Assembly: GCA_948517135.1 (NCBI GenBank)
Contig: CAORJJ010000016.1
Coordinates: 1-31,148, forward strand
Direction of reading: 5' to 3'
DNA from: an uncultured Clostridia bacterium
Lineage (GTDB): Bacteria > Bacillota > Clostridia > TANB77 > CAG-508
Length of the DNA stretch: 31,148 nucleotides
The notes below the pieces were generated by a model. That model ran no database searches, had not been told where the DNA came from, and saw only the letters and a program-made list of their open reading frames with translations. Positions 6,736-13,460 of the stretch are shown here, piece by piece. Position numbers and translations under genes: made by a program. How positions within the stretch are numbered: the stretch's first letter is position 1; each line of letters opens with the position of its first letter.

Positions 6736-7179
6736 ATGGAGTGGAATATTAGCCAAGTTTTTAAAGGAATAACTTCTTTTATAATCATTTTTTTTATTTT
6801 TACATGTATTGTAGGAATTGTATTAAATTATTTTTATGGAAATATAACAAAGTTAAACTCAGCAGTAGCTGTTAATTCAGAATATGCGAATTTGAACTTA
6901 TATTTTTTGAAGATTACTAAAGAAAATGATGTAAGAATTAGTAATTATGGATTAGTTGATGAAGATTCTTCAAGCTCTTTTATTACTTTTGAAAATGCAG
7001 ATGGAACTACAAATACATTTATAAAGGTTGGAAATATAATTTACTTTAATCAAATTAAATTATGTGAAAATGTTGAACAATTTAATATAAATGTTGATAC
7101 AACATTAAAACCTACTATTTATGTACAAGCAGTAATATCAGGAACTACATATTCATCTCAATATGTTATTTTAAGTTAG
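6736..7179 (+). CDS. Membrane-anchored protein of unknown function (pseudopilin-like ectodomain)
   Basis: A 147-aa protein with one N-terminal membrane segment (about residues 11-33) and a beta-rich, Asn/Thr-rich outer domain. The block ITFENADGTTNTFIKVGNIIYFNQIKLCENVEQFNI resembles the strand pattern of minor pseudopilins (ComGF/PilW-like). The N-terminus lacks a convincing prepilin peptidase site, so this is only a resemblance. The Shine-Dalgarno is weak (GAGAG). It is followed after 12 nt by an alpha/beta hydrolase that also has an N-terminal membrane anchor, so the two may work together at the cell surface. Confidence 0.7.
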   Translation: MEWNISQVFKGITSFIIIFFIFTCIVGIVLNYFYGNITKLNSAVAVNSEYANLNLYFLKITKENDVRISNYGLVDEDSSSSFITFENADGTTNTFIKVGNIIYFNQIKLCENVEQFNINVDTTLKPTIYVQAVISGTTYSSQYVILS

Positions 7180-7191
7180 GAGACAAAAGAA

Positions 7192-8247
7192 ATGTTAAAT
7201 AAAATATTTTTAAAAATGTTTGGTGTATTAGATTTAATAAAAGATTTTTTAATCGTATGGGGAATAAAAATTTTAATAGTAATTTTTACATTAATAATCA
7301 TGCATAATATTGTAAAGATTAGTGAGATATCTTCAAGATATCAAGGTGATTATAAATCATTAACACCAATTTATGAAGAAGAAAAGAAATTTATGAATTA
7401 TTATGAAACAGGAGAAGGACCAACAGTTGTTATACTTCCTGAATTTGGCTCACAATCACCAGTAATTCAATATAAAACTTTAGTAGATGGTTTAAAAGAT
7501 AATTGTAGAGTTGTTGTTGTTGAATATTTTGGATATGGTTTTAGTATGTCTATGAGCAAACATGAGAGAACAAATGATATTATAGTAGAAGAAATAAAAA
7601 AATTATTAGATTATAGAGAAATATATGGTCCATATATTTTTGTAGCAGCAGATACATCTAGTATTTATGCTATGAGATTTCAATATATGTATCCAGAACT
7701 TGTATCAGCAATAGTATCAATTGATAGTGTATATCCAGCAGAATCTAAAGATAACTATCGTATAAAAGCTATAAGAGATAGAGTTGCAAATGTAAATATT
7801 AACTCAATATGGGAATTAACAGGATTTGAAAGAATTCTAAGTTATACTTCACCAAAAACATTTTATATAGATAAGATGAAAGCATTACCAGATAATTATG
7901 GAGATGAAGAGCTTTCTGTTTACAGAAATAGAATTGGAAGTAATTATTTAAGTAGAACTATGGTTAGAGAAGCAAATAAATTAGAAGAAAATATGAAGCA
8001 AATGGAAAATTATATATATCCAGATTATTTACCAACACTTCAAATTTTATCATCTGAGAAAAGAGATACTTATGTATATGCCAAAAATAGTAAAGAATCA
8101 GAAGTAGATTTAGAAGATTTAGCAAACGATTTAATTACAAATCATGATATTCAAAAAGTAGAAGTTGTTCAAGGTGATGATCATATGTTACAACTTTCAA
8201 ATCCATCAGGTGTAATACAAGCAATTAGAAATTTTATTGGATTTTAA
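7192..8247 (+). CDS. Membrane-anchored alpha/beta hydrolase-fold protein with altered nucleophile elbow
   Basis: A 351-aa protein. A membrane segment near residues 20-38 is followed by an outer domain with alpha/beta hydrolase order: GEGPTVVILPEFGSQSP (oxyanion strand region, 74-90), VVVVEYFGYGFS (107-118), the elbow region VAADTSSIYAMRFQYMYPE (151-169), VSIDSVYP (175-182) and GDDHML (328-333, His331 as candidate catalytic His). Related hydrolases have GxSxG at the elbow. Here the aligned residues are Ala153-Asp-Thr155-Ser-Ser157, so the nucleophile would be Thr or is lost. It could be an inactive binding protein or an unusual hydrolase. AGGAG precedes the ATG. Confidence 0.8.
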   Translation: MLNKIFLKMFGVLDLIKDFLIVWGIKILIVIFTLIIMHNIVKISEISSRYQGDYKSLTPIYEEEKKFMNYYETGEGPTVVILPEFGSQSPVIQYKTLVDGLKDNCRVVVVEYFGYGFSMSMSKHERTNDIIVEEIKKLLDYREIYGPYIFVAADTSSIYAMRFQYMYPELVSAIVSIDSVYPAESKDNYRIKAIRDRVANVNINSIWELTGFERILSYTSPKTFYIDKMKALPDNYGDEELSVYRNRIGSNYLSRTMVREANKLEENMKQMENYIYPDYLPTLQILSSEKRDTYVYAKNSKESEVDLEDLANDLITNHDIQKVEVVQGDDHMLQLSNPSGVIQAIRNFIGF

Positions 8248-8251
8248 AATA

Positions 8252-8290
8252 AAATGAAATTTAGGGATGCTCCTTAAATTTCATTTTTTA
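8252..8290 (+). terminator. Rho-independent terminator after the alpha/beta hydrolase gene
   Basis: A 16-bp stem (8252-8267 with 8271-8286, one G-T pair, loop TGC) is followed by a T run to 8289. Confidence 0.92.
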
Positions 8291-8407
8291 TTTAGTAAAG
8301 TTTTGTATTTTATAATTATCATATCGTCCACTTTTGTTCTTTAATATTGGAAATTTAGTGATTTTCTAAAATTTTAGATTAGAAAACTATGAAAATCATA
8401 TTTACAT

Positions 8408-8440
8408 AAAGTTGACAAAACTTTGAAAATATAGTATTCT
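8408..8440 (+). promoter_or_regulatory. Promoter and candidate operator of the metal ABC transporter operon
   Basis: -35 TTGACA (8412-8417) is followed after 17 bp by TATTCT (8435-8440); a perfect TATAAT at 8440-8445 would need a 22-bp spacer. The -35 is embedded in an inverted repeat AAAGTT-GACAA-AACTTT (8408-8424), a plausible repressor site. It does not clearly match Zur, MntR or AdcR consensus sites, so the regulator is unknown. The rest of 8291-8407 holds only AT-rich inverted repeats (TGATTTTC 8359-8366 with GAAAATCA 8391-8398). Confidence 0.55.
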
Positions 8441-8472
8441 ATAATATGCAATAAATAGAAAAAGAGGAAATT

Positions 8473-9450
8473 ATGAGAAAAAAACTAGTAGCTTTAGTAA
8501 GCTTTATAATATTAATAATTGTAATGGTTGTTATAGTAATGCTTTTTAAAACAGAATCTGTATTAAAAAATACAGATAAAATTCAAGTTGTTGCGACACT
8601 TTTCCCACAATATGATTTTGCAAAGCAAATAGGCGGAGATAAAATTGATGTAAAACTTTTATTAAATTCTGGGATTGAGACACATCATTATGAGCCAACA
8701 GCCAAAGATATGGTAACTATCCTGAATAATTCAGATATGTTTTTATATACAGGAACAAAATTAGAATCTTGGACAGAAAAAATTGTATCAAGTTTAGATG
8801 AAAGTGAATGCAAAGTAGTAGATATTTCTAAAAATATAGAATTGATTACAATAGAAGAATTTGAAGAAAAACATATAAATTCAGAAATTGTTTATGAAGA
8901 TCACAATGAACATGGCCATGACCATCATGAGGAAATTTATGATAAGCATATTTGGTTGAATCCTAAAAATGCAATTATAATGATAGATAATATATTAGAA
9001 GAACTTTGTAATATAGACAGTAAAAATAGTAATTATTATAGAGAAAATGCAGAAACTTATAAAAAACAAATTTTAGAAACAGATAAGAAATTACAAGAAA
9101 TTATAAAAAATTCTGAAAGAAAAGAAATTGCAGTAGCTGGAGAATTTGCATATTCATATCTTGTAGATGAATATGGACTAAATTTTGTTACTGTTTATAC
9201 AAATTGTGGTGAAGGCGAAGATCCAAGTATAACAAAAGTAAAATCAGTTATAGATTATATAAATCATCATAATATGCCAACAGTATACTATGAAGAATTA
9301 AGTGAAGGTACTATTGCTAAAATGATAGCAGAAGAAACTGAAGCAGAAGCTTTAGTATTATATTCAATTCATAATGGAAATCCAGAAAAAGATACATATG
9401 TGTCTTTAATGAATAAAAATATAGAAAATTTAAAAAAGGGAATAAAGTGA
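8473..9450 (+). CDS. Metal ABC transporter substrate-binding protein (Zn/Mn type, ZnuA/TroA family)
   Basis: A 325-aa exported protein that captures a divalent metal for the transporter encoded next. The N-terminal hydrophobic helix (about 5-25) has no lipobox Cys, so it is likely a membrane anchor or a cleaved signal. Cluster A9 features: VVATLFPQYDFAKQIGGD, then HHYEPTAKD (His71/72), a His/Glu-rich loop (144-153, HNEHGHDHHE) and HIWLNP (His159). Where Zn-type proteins have a third His, this has Glu224 (GEFAYSYL). At the C-terminus the usual Asp/Glu ligand is replaced by SIHN (His300). Zinc is favoured by the His-rich loop and Glu224 leaves manganese or iron possible. Confidence 0.9.
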   Translation: MRKKLVALVSFIILIIVMVVIVMLFKTESVLKNTDKIQVVATLFPQYDFAKQIGGDKIDVKLLLNSGIETHHYEPTAKDMVTILNNSDMFLYTGTKLESWTEKIVSSLDESECKVVDISKNIELITIEEFEEKHINSEIVYEDHNEHGHDHHEEIYDKHIWLNPKNAIIMIDNILEELCNIDSKNSNYYRENAETYKKQILETDKKLQEIIKNSERKEIAVAGEFAYSYLVDEYGLNFVTVYTNCGEGEDPSITKVKSVIDYINHHNMPTVYYEELSEGTIAKMIAEETEAEALVLYSIHNGNPEKDTYVSLMNKNIENLKKGIK

Positions 9451-9478
9451 AATTATAAATTTCATAAGGAGATAAAAA

Positions 9479-10141
9479 ATGACTATTTTAGAAGTAAAAA
9501 AATTAAAAGTGTCATATTCAAATCATGTTGCTCTTGATGACATAAATTTTAAAATTGCAGATGGAGAATATGTTTGTTTAGTTGGTGAAAATGGTTCTGG
9601 AAAAAGTACATTAGTAAAAACAATAGTTGGATTATTAAAGCCAGATGAAGGAAATGTAAATGTAAATATATCTTTAGATGAAGTATCATATTTATCACAA
9701 ACAAATCTAAAAGATTTAAATTTTCCAGCAATATCAAAAGAAATAATAATGTCAGGAGTTCAAAAACATAATAAAATACCATTTTATACAAAAAAGGATA
9801 AAGAGTTATATCAAGAAATAATAAAAAAATTAAAAATAGAAGATCTTCAATATAAGAGAATTGGAGATTTATCAGGTGGTCAAAAACAAAGAGTTTTAAT
9901 TGCAAGAGCATTAATTAGAGAGCCAAAACTTTTAATATTAGATGAACCAGCAACTGGTCTTGACTACAATATAACAAAAGAACTTTATAAAATATTAGAA
10001 TATGAAAATAAAGAAAATAAAATGACAATAATAATGGCTACACACGATTTAGATGAAATAAATGAGATAAAACCAAGAATAATTTCTTTAGCAAAAACAG
10101 TTAAGTATGATGGAAATATTGAAGGTTGGAAAGGATTTTAA
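9479..10141 (+). CDS. Metal ABC transporter ATP-binding protein (ZnuC/MntB type)
   Basis: A 220-aa ABC ATPase that powers the importer. Walker A GENGSGKST is at 36-44, the Q-loop at Gln74, the signature LSGGQ at 131-135, Walker B LLILDEP at 151-157 and the H-loop His at 189. The short length and lack of extra domains fit the zinc/manganese group. AAGGAG lies 9 nt before the ATG, 28 nt after the binding protein gene. The permease gene starts 1 nt after its stop. Confidence 0.95.
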   Translation: MTILEVKKLKVSYSNHVALDDINFKIADGEYVCLVGENGSGKSTLVKTIVGLLKPDEGNVNVNISLDEVSYLSQTNLKDLNFPAISKEIIMSGVQKHNKIPFYTKKDKELYQEIIKKLKIEDLQYKRIGDLSGGQKQRVLIARALIREPKLLILDEPATGLDYNITKELYKILEYENKENKMTIIMATHDLDEINEIKPRIISLAKTVKYDGNIEGWKGF

Positions 10142-10142
10142 A

Positions 10143-10958
10143 ATGGAAGAAATAGTAAATTTATTGTCTTATACATTTATGCAAAGAGCAGTTCTTTGTG
10201 GAATAGCAATATCTTTTTCAGCAGCTTTAATAGGTGTAATACTTACATTAAAAAATTATTCGATGATTGGGCATGGACTTGGAGAAGTTGGATTTGCGGC
10301 AATTTGCTTGGCTGTTGCTCTTAATTTATCACCAATTGCATTTTCAATTCCAATAGTGATAATTGCAGCAATAGTAATAATGTTTATAAGTCAAAAAAAA
10401 GGTGAATCAGCAGATATAATAATTGCACTTGTTGCAACTGGAGCGCTTGCTCTAGGTGTAATTATAACATCATTTACAAGTGGATTTGGAACAGATAGCT
10501 ATAATTATATGTTTGGAAGTATATTAACAATGACAAAATCTGATGTTATTTTAAGTATAGTACTTACAATATTATCAATAGGGATTTATATAGTTTTTTA
10601 TAATAGATTATTTTTGATAACATTTGATGAAAAATATGCAAAAGCATGTGGAATTAATGTATCATTATATCAATTTTTAATTGCATTAATAACAGCATTA
10701 GTAGTTGTAGTAGGAATGAGAATGATGGGAACTTTACTAATTTCAAGTTTAATTGTATTTCCAGCAATAATATCAAAGAAATTTACAACTAGTTTTAAAG
10801 GCTTAGTTGTTATGTCTGTTTTAACATCAGTTGTTTGCTTTTTAATTGGAATTTTTGTATCATTCTTCTTGAATATGCCAACAGGAGCAGGAATTGTTTT
10901 AGTATACATTATTTTACTAGTAATAACATCAATATGTTGTAAACTTGCAAAAATATAG
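10143..10958 (+). CDS. Metal ABC transporter permease (ABC-3 family, ZnuB type)
   Basis: A 271-aa membrane protein with seven or more hydrophobic helices. It carries the ABC-3 family signatures: FMQRAVLCGIAISFSAALIGVILTLKNYSMIGHGLGEVGFA near the N-terminus and MRMMGTLLISSLIVFPAI in the second half. It forms the membrane channel of the metal importer. The ATG at 10143 is preferred to an in-frame ATG at 10107: AAGGA (10131-10135) is 7 nt upstream, and the earlier start would overlap the ATPase gene by 35 nt. It is followed by a terminator. Confidence 0.94.
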   Translation: MEEIVNLLSYTFMQRAVLCGIAISFSAALIGVILTLKNYSMIGHGLGEVGFAAICLAVALNLSPIAFSIPIVIIAAIVIMFISQKKGESADIIIALVATGALALGVIITSFTSGFGTDSYNYMFGSILTMTKSDVILSIVLTILSIGIYIVFYNRLFLITFDEKYAKACGINVSLYQFLIALITALVVVVGMRMMGTLLISSLIVFPAIISKKFTTSFKGLVVMSVLTSVVCFLIGIFVSFFLNMPTGAGIVLVYIILLVITSICCKLAKI

Positions 10959-10968
10959 AAAATTTATT

Positions 10969-11002
10969 AAAGTGGTGAATTCTAACTATTCATCACTTTT
11001 TT
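10969..11002 (+). terminator. Rho-independent terminator after the metal transporter operon
   Basis: A 12-bp stem (10969-10980 with 10988-10999, one G-T pair) and a T run to 11002. Confidence 0.9.
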
Positions 11003-11004
11003 AT

Positions 11005-11032
11005 TTGCTTTTTTATTGCTTAATGATATAAT
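11005..11032 (+). promoter_or_regulatory. Extended -10 promoter of the S66 peptidase gene
   Basis: -10 TATAAT (11027-11032) with TG at 11024-11025. The -35 is poor (TTGCTT, 11005-11010, 16-bp spacer), as is common for extended -10 promoters. It starts within the T run of the previous terminator. Confidence 0.6.
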
Positions 11033-11055
11033 AAAAGTCGAATGGAGGGATTAAT

Positions 11056-12042
11056 ATGGTACCAGAAAAACTAAAAGCAGGAGATGAAGTTAGAATTATT
11101 GCGCCATCAAGAAGTATGGTGATATTAGGCGAAGATTGTAAAAAAATTGCGACAGAGAGATTAGAAGCTTTAGGGTTAAAAGTTACATTTGGAAAATATG
11201 TAATGGAAGCTGATGAAGATTATATGTGTGCTTCAGTTGAACATAGAGTAGAGGATTTAAATGAAGCATTTAGAGATAAAAATGTAAAAGCAATATTAAC
11301 AGTAATAGGCGGATTTAATTCTAATCAAATTTTAGATTATATAGATTATGAATTAATTAAGCAAAATCCTAAAATCTTTTGTGGATTTTCAGATATAACA
11401 GCTATTTCAAATGCAATTCATAGTAAAACAGGGCTTGTAACATATTCAGGACCACATTATTCAAGTTTTGGAATGCTTAAAGGATTTGAATATGAACTTG
11501 AATACTTTAAGAAAATATTTTTTGAGTCAGAAGAATTTGAAGTTGAATCTTCAAAAGAATGGAGTGATGATCTTTGGTTTATAGATCAAGAAAATAGAGA
11601 GATAATTTCAAATGAAGGTATGTATATAATAAATGAGGGAACTGCAGAGGGAGATATTGTTGGTGGAAATCTTTGTACTCTTAATTTATTACAAGGTACA
11701 GAATATATGCCTAATATTGAAGGAAAAGTACTATTTTTAGAAGATGATAATATGGCTGGAAAAATTTATTTGATGGAATTTGATAGAAATTTGCAATCAT
11801 TAATTCATACAAAAGAATTTAAAAATATAAAAGCAATTATATTAGGAAGAAATCAAAAAGGTTGTGAGATGACAAAAGAAAAATGGACTAAAATGATAAA
11901 AACTAAACCTGAACTAAAAGATATTCCTGTAATAGCAGGAGCAGATTTTGGACATACAACACCTATTTTTACATTTCCAGTTGGTGGTCATGCAAAATTA
12001 GAAGCTGTAAATGGAAAAATAAAATTACTAATAAAAGGATAA
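11056..12042 (+). CDS. Peptidase S66 family protein (MccF / LD-carboxypeptidase-like)
   Basis: A 328-aa protein with no signal peptide. Family S66 features: VRIIAPSRS at 12-20, GGFNSNQILDYIDY at 85-98 and the nucleophile motif GFSDIT (110-115, Ser112). Glu229 in the LFLED segment and His300 in FGHTTP complete the predicted Ser-Glu-His triad. S66 contains LdcA, which trims the D-Ala from murein tetrapeptides, and MccF, which inactivates microcin C7-type peptide-nucleotides. The spacing and the FGHTTPIFTFPVGG end look closer to MccF-like members, but substrate is uncertain. GGAGGG precedes the ATG. The rusA-like gene begins 4 nt after its stop. Confidence 0.9.
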   Translation: MVPEKLKAGDEVRIIAPSRSMVILGEDCKKIATERLEALGLKVTFGKYVMEADEDYMCASVEHRVEDLNEAFRDKNVKAILTVIGGFNSNQILDYIDYELIKQNPKIFCGFSDITAISNAIHSKTGLVTYSGPHYSSFGMLKGFEYELEYFKKIFFESEEFEVESSKEWSDDLWFIDQENREIISNEGMYIINEGTAEGDIVGGNLCTLNLLQGTEYMPNIEGKVLFLEDDNMAGKIYLMEFDRNLQSLIHTKEFKNIKAIILGRNQKGCEMTKEKWTKMIKTKPELKDIPVIAGADFGHTTPIFTFPVGGHAKLEAVNGKIKLLIKG

Positions 12043-12046
12043 ACAT

Positions 12047-12457
12047 ATGAGATATGAATTTGAAGTTGTTGGAGATATTAAAGGAAAGGCAAGACCAAGA
12101 GTAAATACTTATACTGCAAAGGCATATACGCCAACTAATACTAAAGACTATGAAATGTTAATAAAACAGTATTTTAAAATAAAATATCCAAGATATATAC
12201 CTTTGGAAAATAGAGTTTCTGTAAAAATTATTGCTCAATTTAAAATTCCTAAAAATACAAGTAAGAAAAATACAGAAAGTATGTTGCAAGGAGAAATATC
12301 ACCAACCAAAAAACCAGACATAGATAATATTGTAAAAATAATACTAGATGCTCTAAATACAATGGCTTTTAAAGATGATAATCAAATTACAAAATTAGAA
12401 GTTGAAAAAATATATGGTGAAGAAGAAAAAATTTTTGTGAAAGTTGAAGAGTACTAA
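12047..12457 (+). CDS. RusA family crossover junction endodeoxyribonuclease
   Basis: A 136-aa protein of RusA length. RusA motifs: GKARPR at 13-18, and KPDIDNIVKIILDAL from residue 89, holding Asp91 and Asp93. KDDNQI at 109-114 adds Asp110/Asp111. These match the acidic residues that bind metal in RusA. The enzyme cuts Holliday junctions symmetrically. RusA is mostly phage-borne, but no phage genes surround it here. It follows the S66 gene by 4 nt and its own Shine-Dalgarno is poor, which suggests translational coupling. Confidence 0.87.
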   Translation: MRYEFEVVGDIKGKARPRVNTYTAKAYTPTNTKDYEMLIKQYFKIKYPRYIPLENRVSVKIIAQFKIPKNTSKKNTESMLQGEISPTKKPDIDNIVKIILDALNTMAFKDDNQITKLEVEKIYGEEEKIFVKVEEY

Positions 12458-12461
12458 AAAG

Positions 12462-12490
12462 TAATAATACAACCTTCAAGTGAATACACT
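12462..12490 (+). promoter_or_regulatory. Candidate sigma-E (sporulation) promoter of spoIIID
   Basis: TAATAAT (12462-12468) fits the sigma-E -35 pattern KMATAWW exactly. After a 14-nt spacer, AATACACT (12483-12490) matches 7 of 8 positions of CATACAMT. In Bacillus subtilis spoIIID is transcribed by sigma-E in the mother cell, so both site and context agree. The start would be near 12497, ~30 nt before the ATG. Confidence 0.55.
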
Positions 12491-12510
12491 TTAAAAAAAG
12501 TATTCATTTG
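12477..12510 (+). other. Stem-loop abutting the spoIIID Shine-Dalgarno
   Basis: CAAGTGAATAC (12477-12487) pairs with GTATTCATTTG (12500-12510): 11 bp with one G-T, loop of 12 nt. Its 3' base is the first G of the GGAGG used by spoIIID. There is no T run, so it is not a standard terminator. It would form only in transcripts entering from rusA, because a sigma-E transcript would start inside it. Confidence 0.5.
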
Positions 12511-12525
12511 GAGGTTTTCTTTATT

Positions 12526-12804
12526 ATGAAAGAATTATCAATAGAAGAGCGTGCGGTAAAAGTGGCACAATACATAATTGAAACAGAAGATACTGTTAGA
12601 GGTGCGGCAAAAAAATTTGGAATTAGTAAAAGTAGCATACATAAAGATGTTAGTCAAAGATTATTAAATATAAATTATGCATTAGCAATGGAAGTTAGAA
12701 AAGTACTAGATAAAAATAAAGCAGAAAGACATATTAGAGGAGGATTGGCAACTAAATTAAAATATAGTAATATTCATGATGAAAAAAAGAGAAATGTTTT
12801 TTAG
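12526..12804 (+). CDS. spoIIID: Sporulation transcriptional regulator SpoIIID
   Basis: A 92-aa DNA-binding protein closely resembling SpoIIID: IEERAVKVAQYIIETEDTVRGAAKKFGISKSSIHKD (residues 6-41) contains the helix-turn-helix, and a second block RHIRGGLATKLKY (68-80) is the conserved C-terminal basic region. SpoIIID acts in the mother cell, switching from sigma-E to sigma-K genes. The ATG at 12526 is chosen; the in-frame TTG at 12508 is part of the Shine-Dalgarno (GGAGG 12510-12514). It shows that the organism has or recently had sporulation. Confidence 0.95.
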   Translation: MKELSIEERAVKVAQYIIETEDTVRGAAKKFGISKSSIHKDVSQRLLNINYALAMEVRKVLDKNKAERHIRGGLATKLKYSNIHDEKKRNVF

Positions 12805-12956
12805 TTTTAAGTTTCTAAATCACCTAAATATAGCCTTTTTGCCAATATGTTACAAAAATGAAATATAAGTGTAATTTAAAAGATAAAAATATCAAATTGA
12901 AACTTGTAACGCTTTGTTCCCAATAATTACAAAGAATTTAATGCCATTCACAGCTT

Positions 12957-12985
12957 TTGACTTTTGAATACTCCTGTGATATAAA
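12957..12985 (+). promoter_or_regulatory. Strong sigma-A promoter of veg
   Basis: -35 TTGACT (12957-12962), 17-bp spacer, -10 TATAAA (12980-12985) with a TG extension at 12977-12978. The B. subtilis veg promoter is also among the strongest sigma-A promoters. Its position rules out translation starting at the TTG of 12957. The preceding 12805-12956 gap shows no further feature. Confidence 0.75.
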
Positions 12986-13022
12986 AAGTACATCAAAAGC
13001 GAAAGAAGTAGGTGATTGGAAA

Positions 13023-13352
13023 ATGGGAATTTACAGATCTGAAATTGCAGACTTAAGAAAAAATATTGGAGAAAACATAGGACAAAAAATTATTATAAAA
13101 GAGTCACCAGGAAAAAGAAGTAAGCCACAAGAGAAATCAGCAGTAATTGAAAATGTATATCAAAGTTACTTTAGAGTAAAATTTGAAAATGTTGATAGAG
13201 TTGGATCTTATAATTATACTGACCTTTTTACAAGATCAGTTGAAGTTAGTATGTACAATGGGGAATCATATGAACCACTAGTACAACCACAAATTGAAGT
13301 AAAGAAGCCAAGAGCTCATTCTGTAACGGCTACAGAAGTACAAAATGTATAA
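13023..13352 (+). CDS. veg: Veg family protein
   Basis: A 109-aa protein matching Veg: IADLRKNIGENIGQKIIIKESPGKRSKPQEKSAVIENVYQSYFRVKFEN (about residues 7-55), then GSYNYTDLFTRSVEVS. Veg of B. subtilis is a small abundant protein linked to biofilm matrix gene expression and spore outgrowth; its biochemical role is not settled. The C-terminus (about 80-109) extends beyond the ~86-aa B. subtilis protein. The ATG at 13023 is used with AGGTGA upstream, because the longer frame begins inside the promoter. It lies between spoIIID and sipL and has its own promoter and terminator. Confidence 0.9.
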   Translation: MGIYRSEIADLRKNIGENIGQKIIIKESPGKRSKPQEKSAVIENVYQSYFRVKFENVDRVGSYNYTDLFTRSVEVSMYNGESYEPLVQPQIEVKKPRAHSVTATEVQNV

Positions 13353-13363
13353 TATTATAAGTT

Positions 13364-13397
13364 AAAGAAACCTTATTTGTTTAAGGTTTCTTTTTTT
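13364..13397 (+). terminator. Rho-independent terminator after veg
   Basis: AAAGAAACCTTA (13364-13375) pairs perfectly with TAAGGTTTCTTT (13382-13393), and the T run extends to 13397. Confidence 0.93.
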
Positions 13398-13460
13398 AGT
13401 TCTTATATAAAAAGTTCTGCATATAAATGTTAAAAAGAGGATATTTAAGGAGGATTTTTT

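Noticed and set aside
6736..6840. Possible type IV prepilin signal in the 147-aa protein
   Set aside because: There is no convincing Gly-x-x-x-x-Glu cleavage pattern before the hydrophobic helix, so only a fold resemblance is reported.
8359..8398. AT-rich inverted repeats TGATTTTC/GAAAATCA before the metal transporter promoter
   Set aside because: They lie upstream of the promoter, have competing pairings and are low complexity; no regulator site was recognised.
12849..12910. Inverted pair GTTACAA / TTGTAAC between spoIIID and veg
   Set aside because: Seven bases in AT-rich DNA separated by 48 nt is likely by chance and does not overlap the promoter.
12957..13022. A longer Veg reading frame starting at TTG 12957
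   Set aside because: That TTG is the -35 box of a strong promoter whose start is near 12992, so it cannot be translated from this transcript; ATG 13023 is used.
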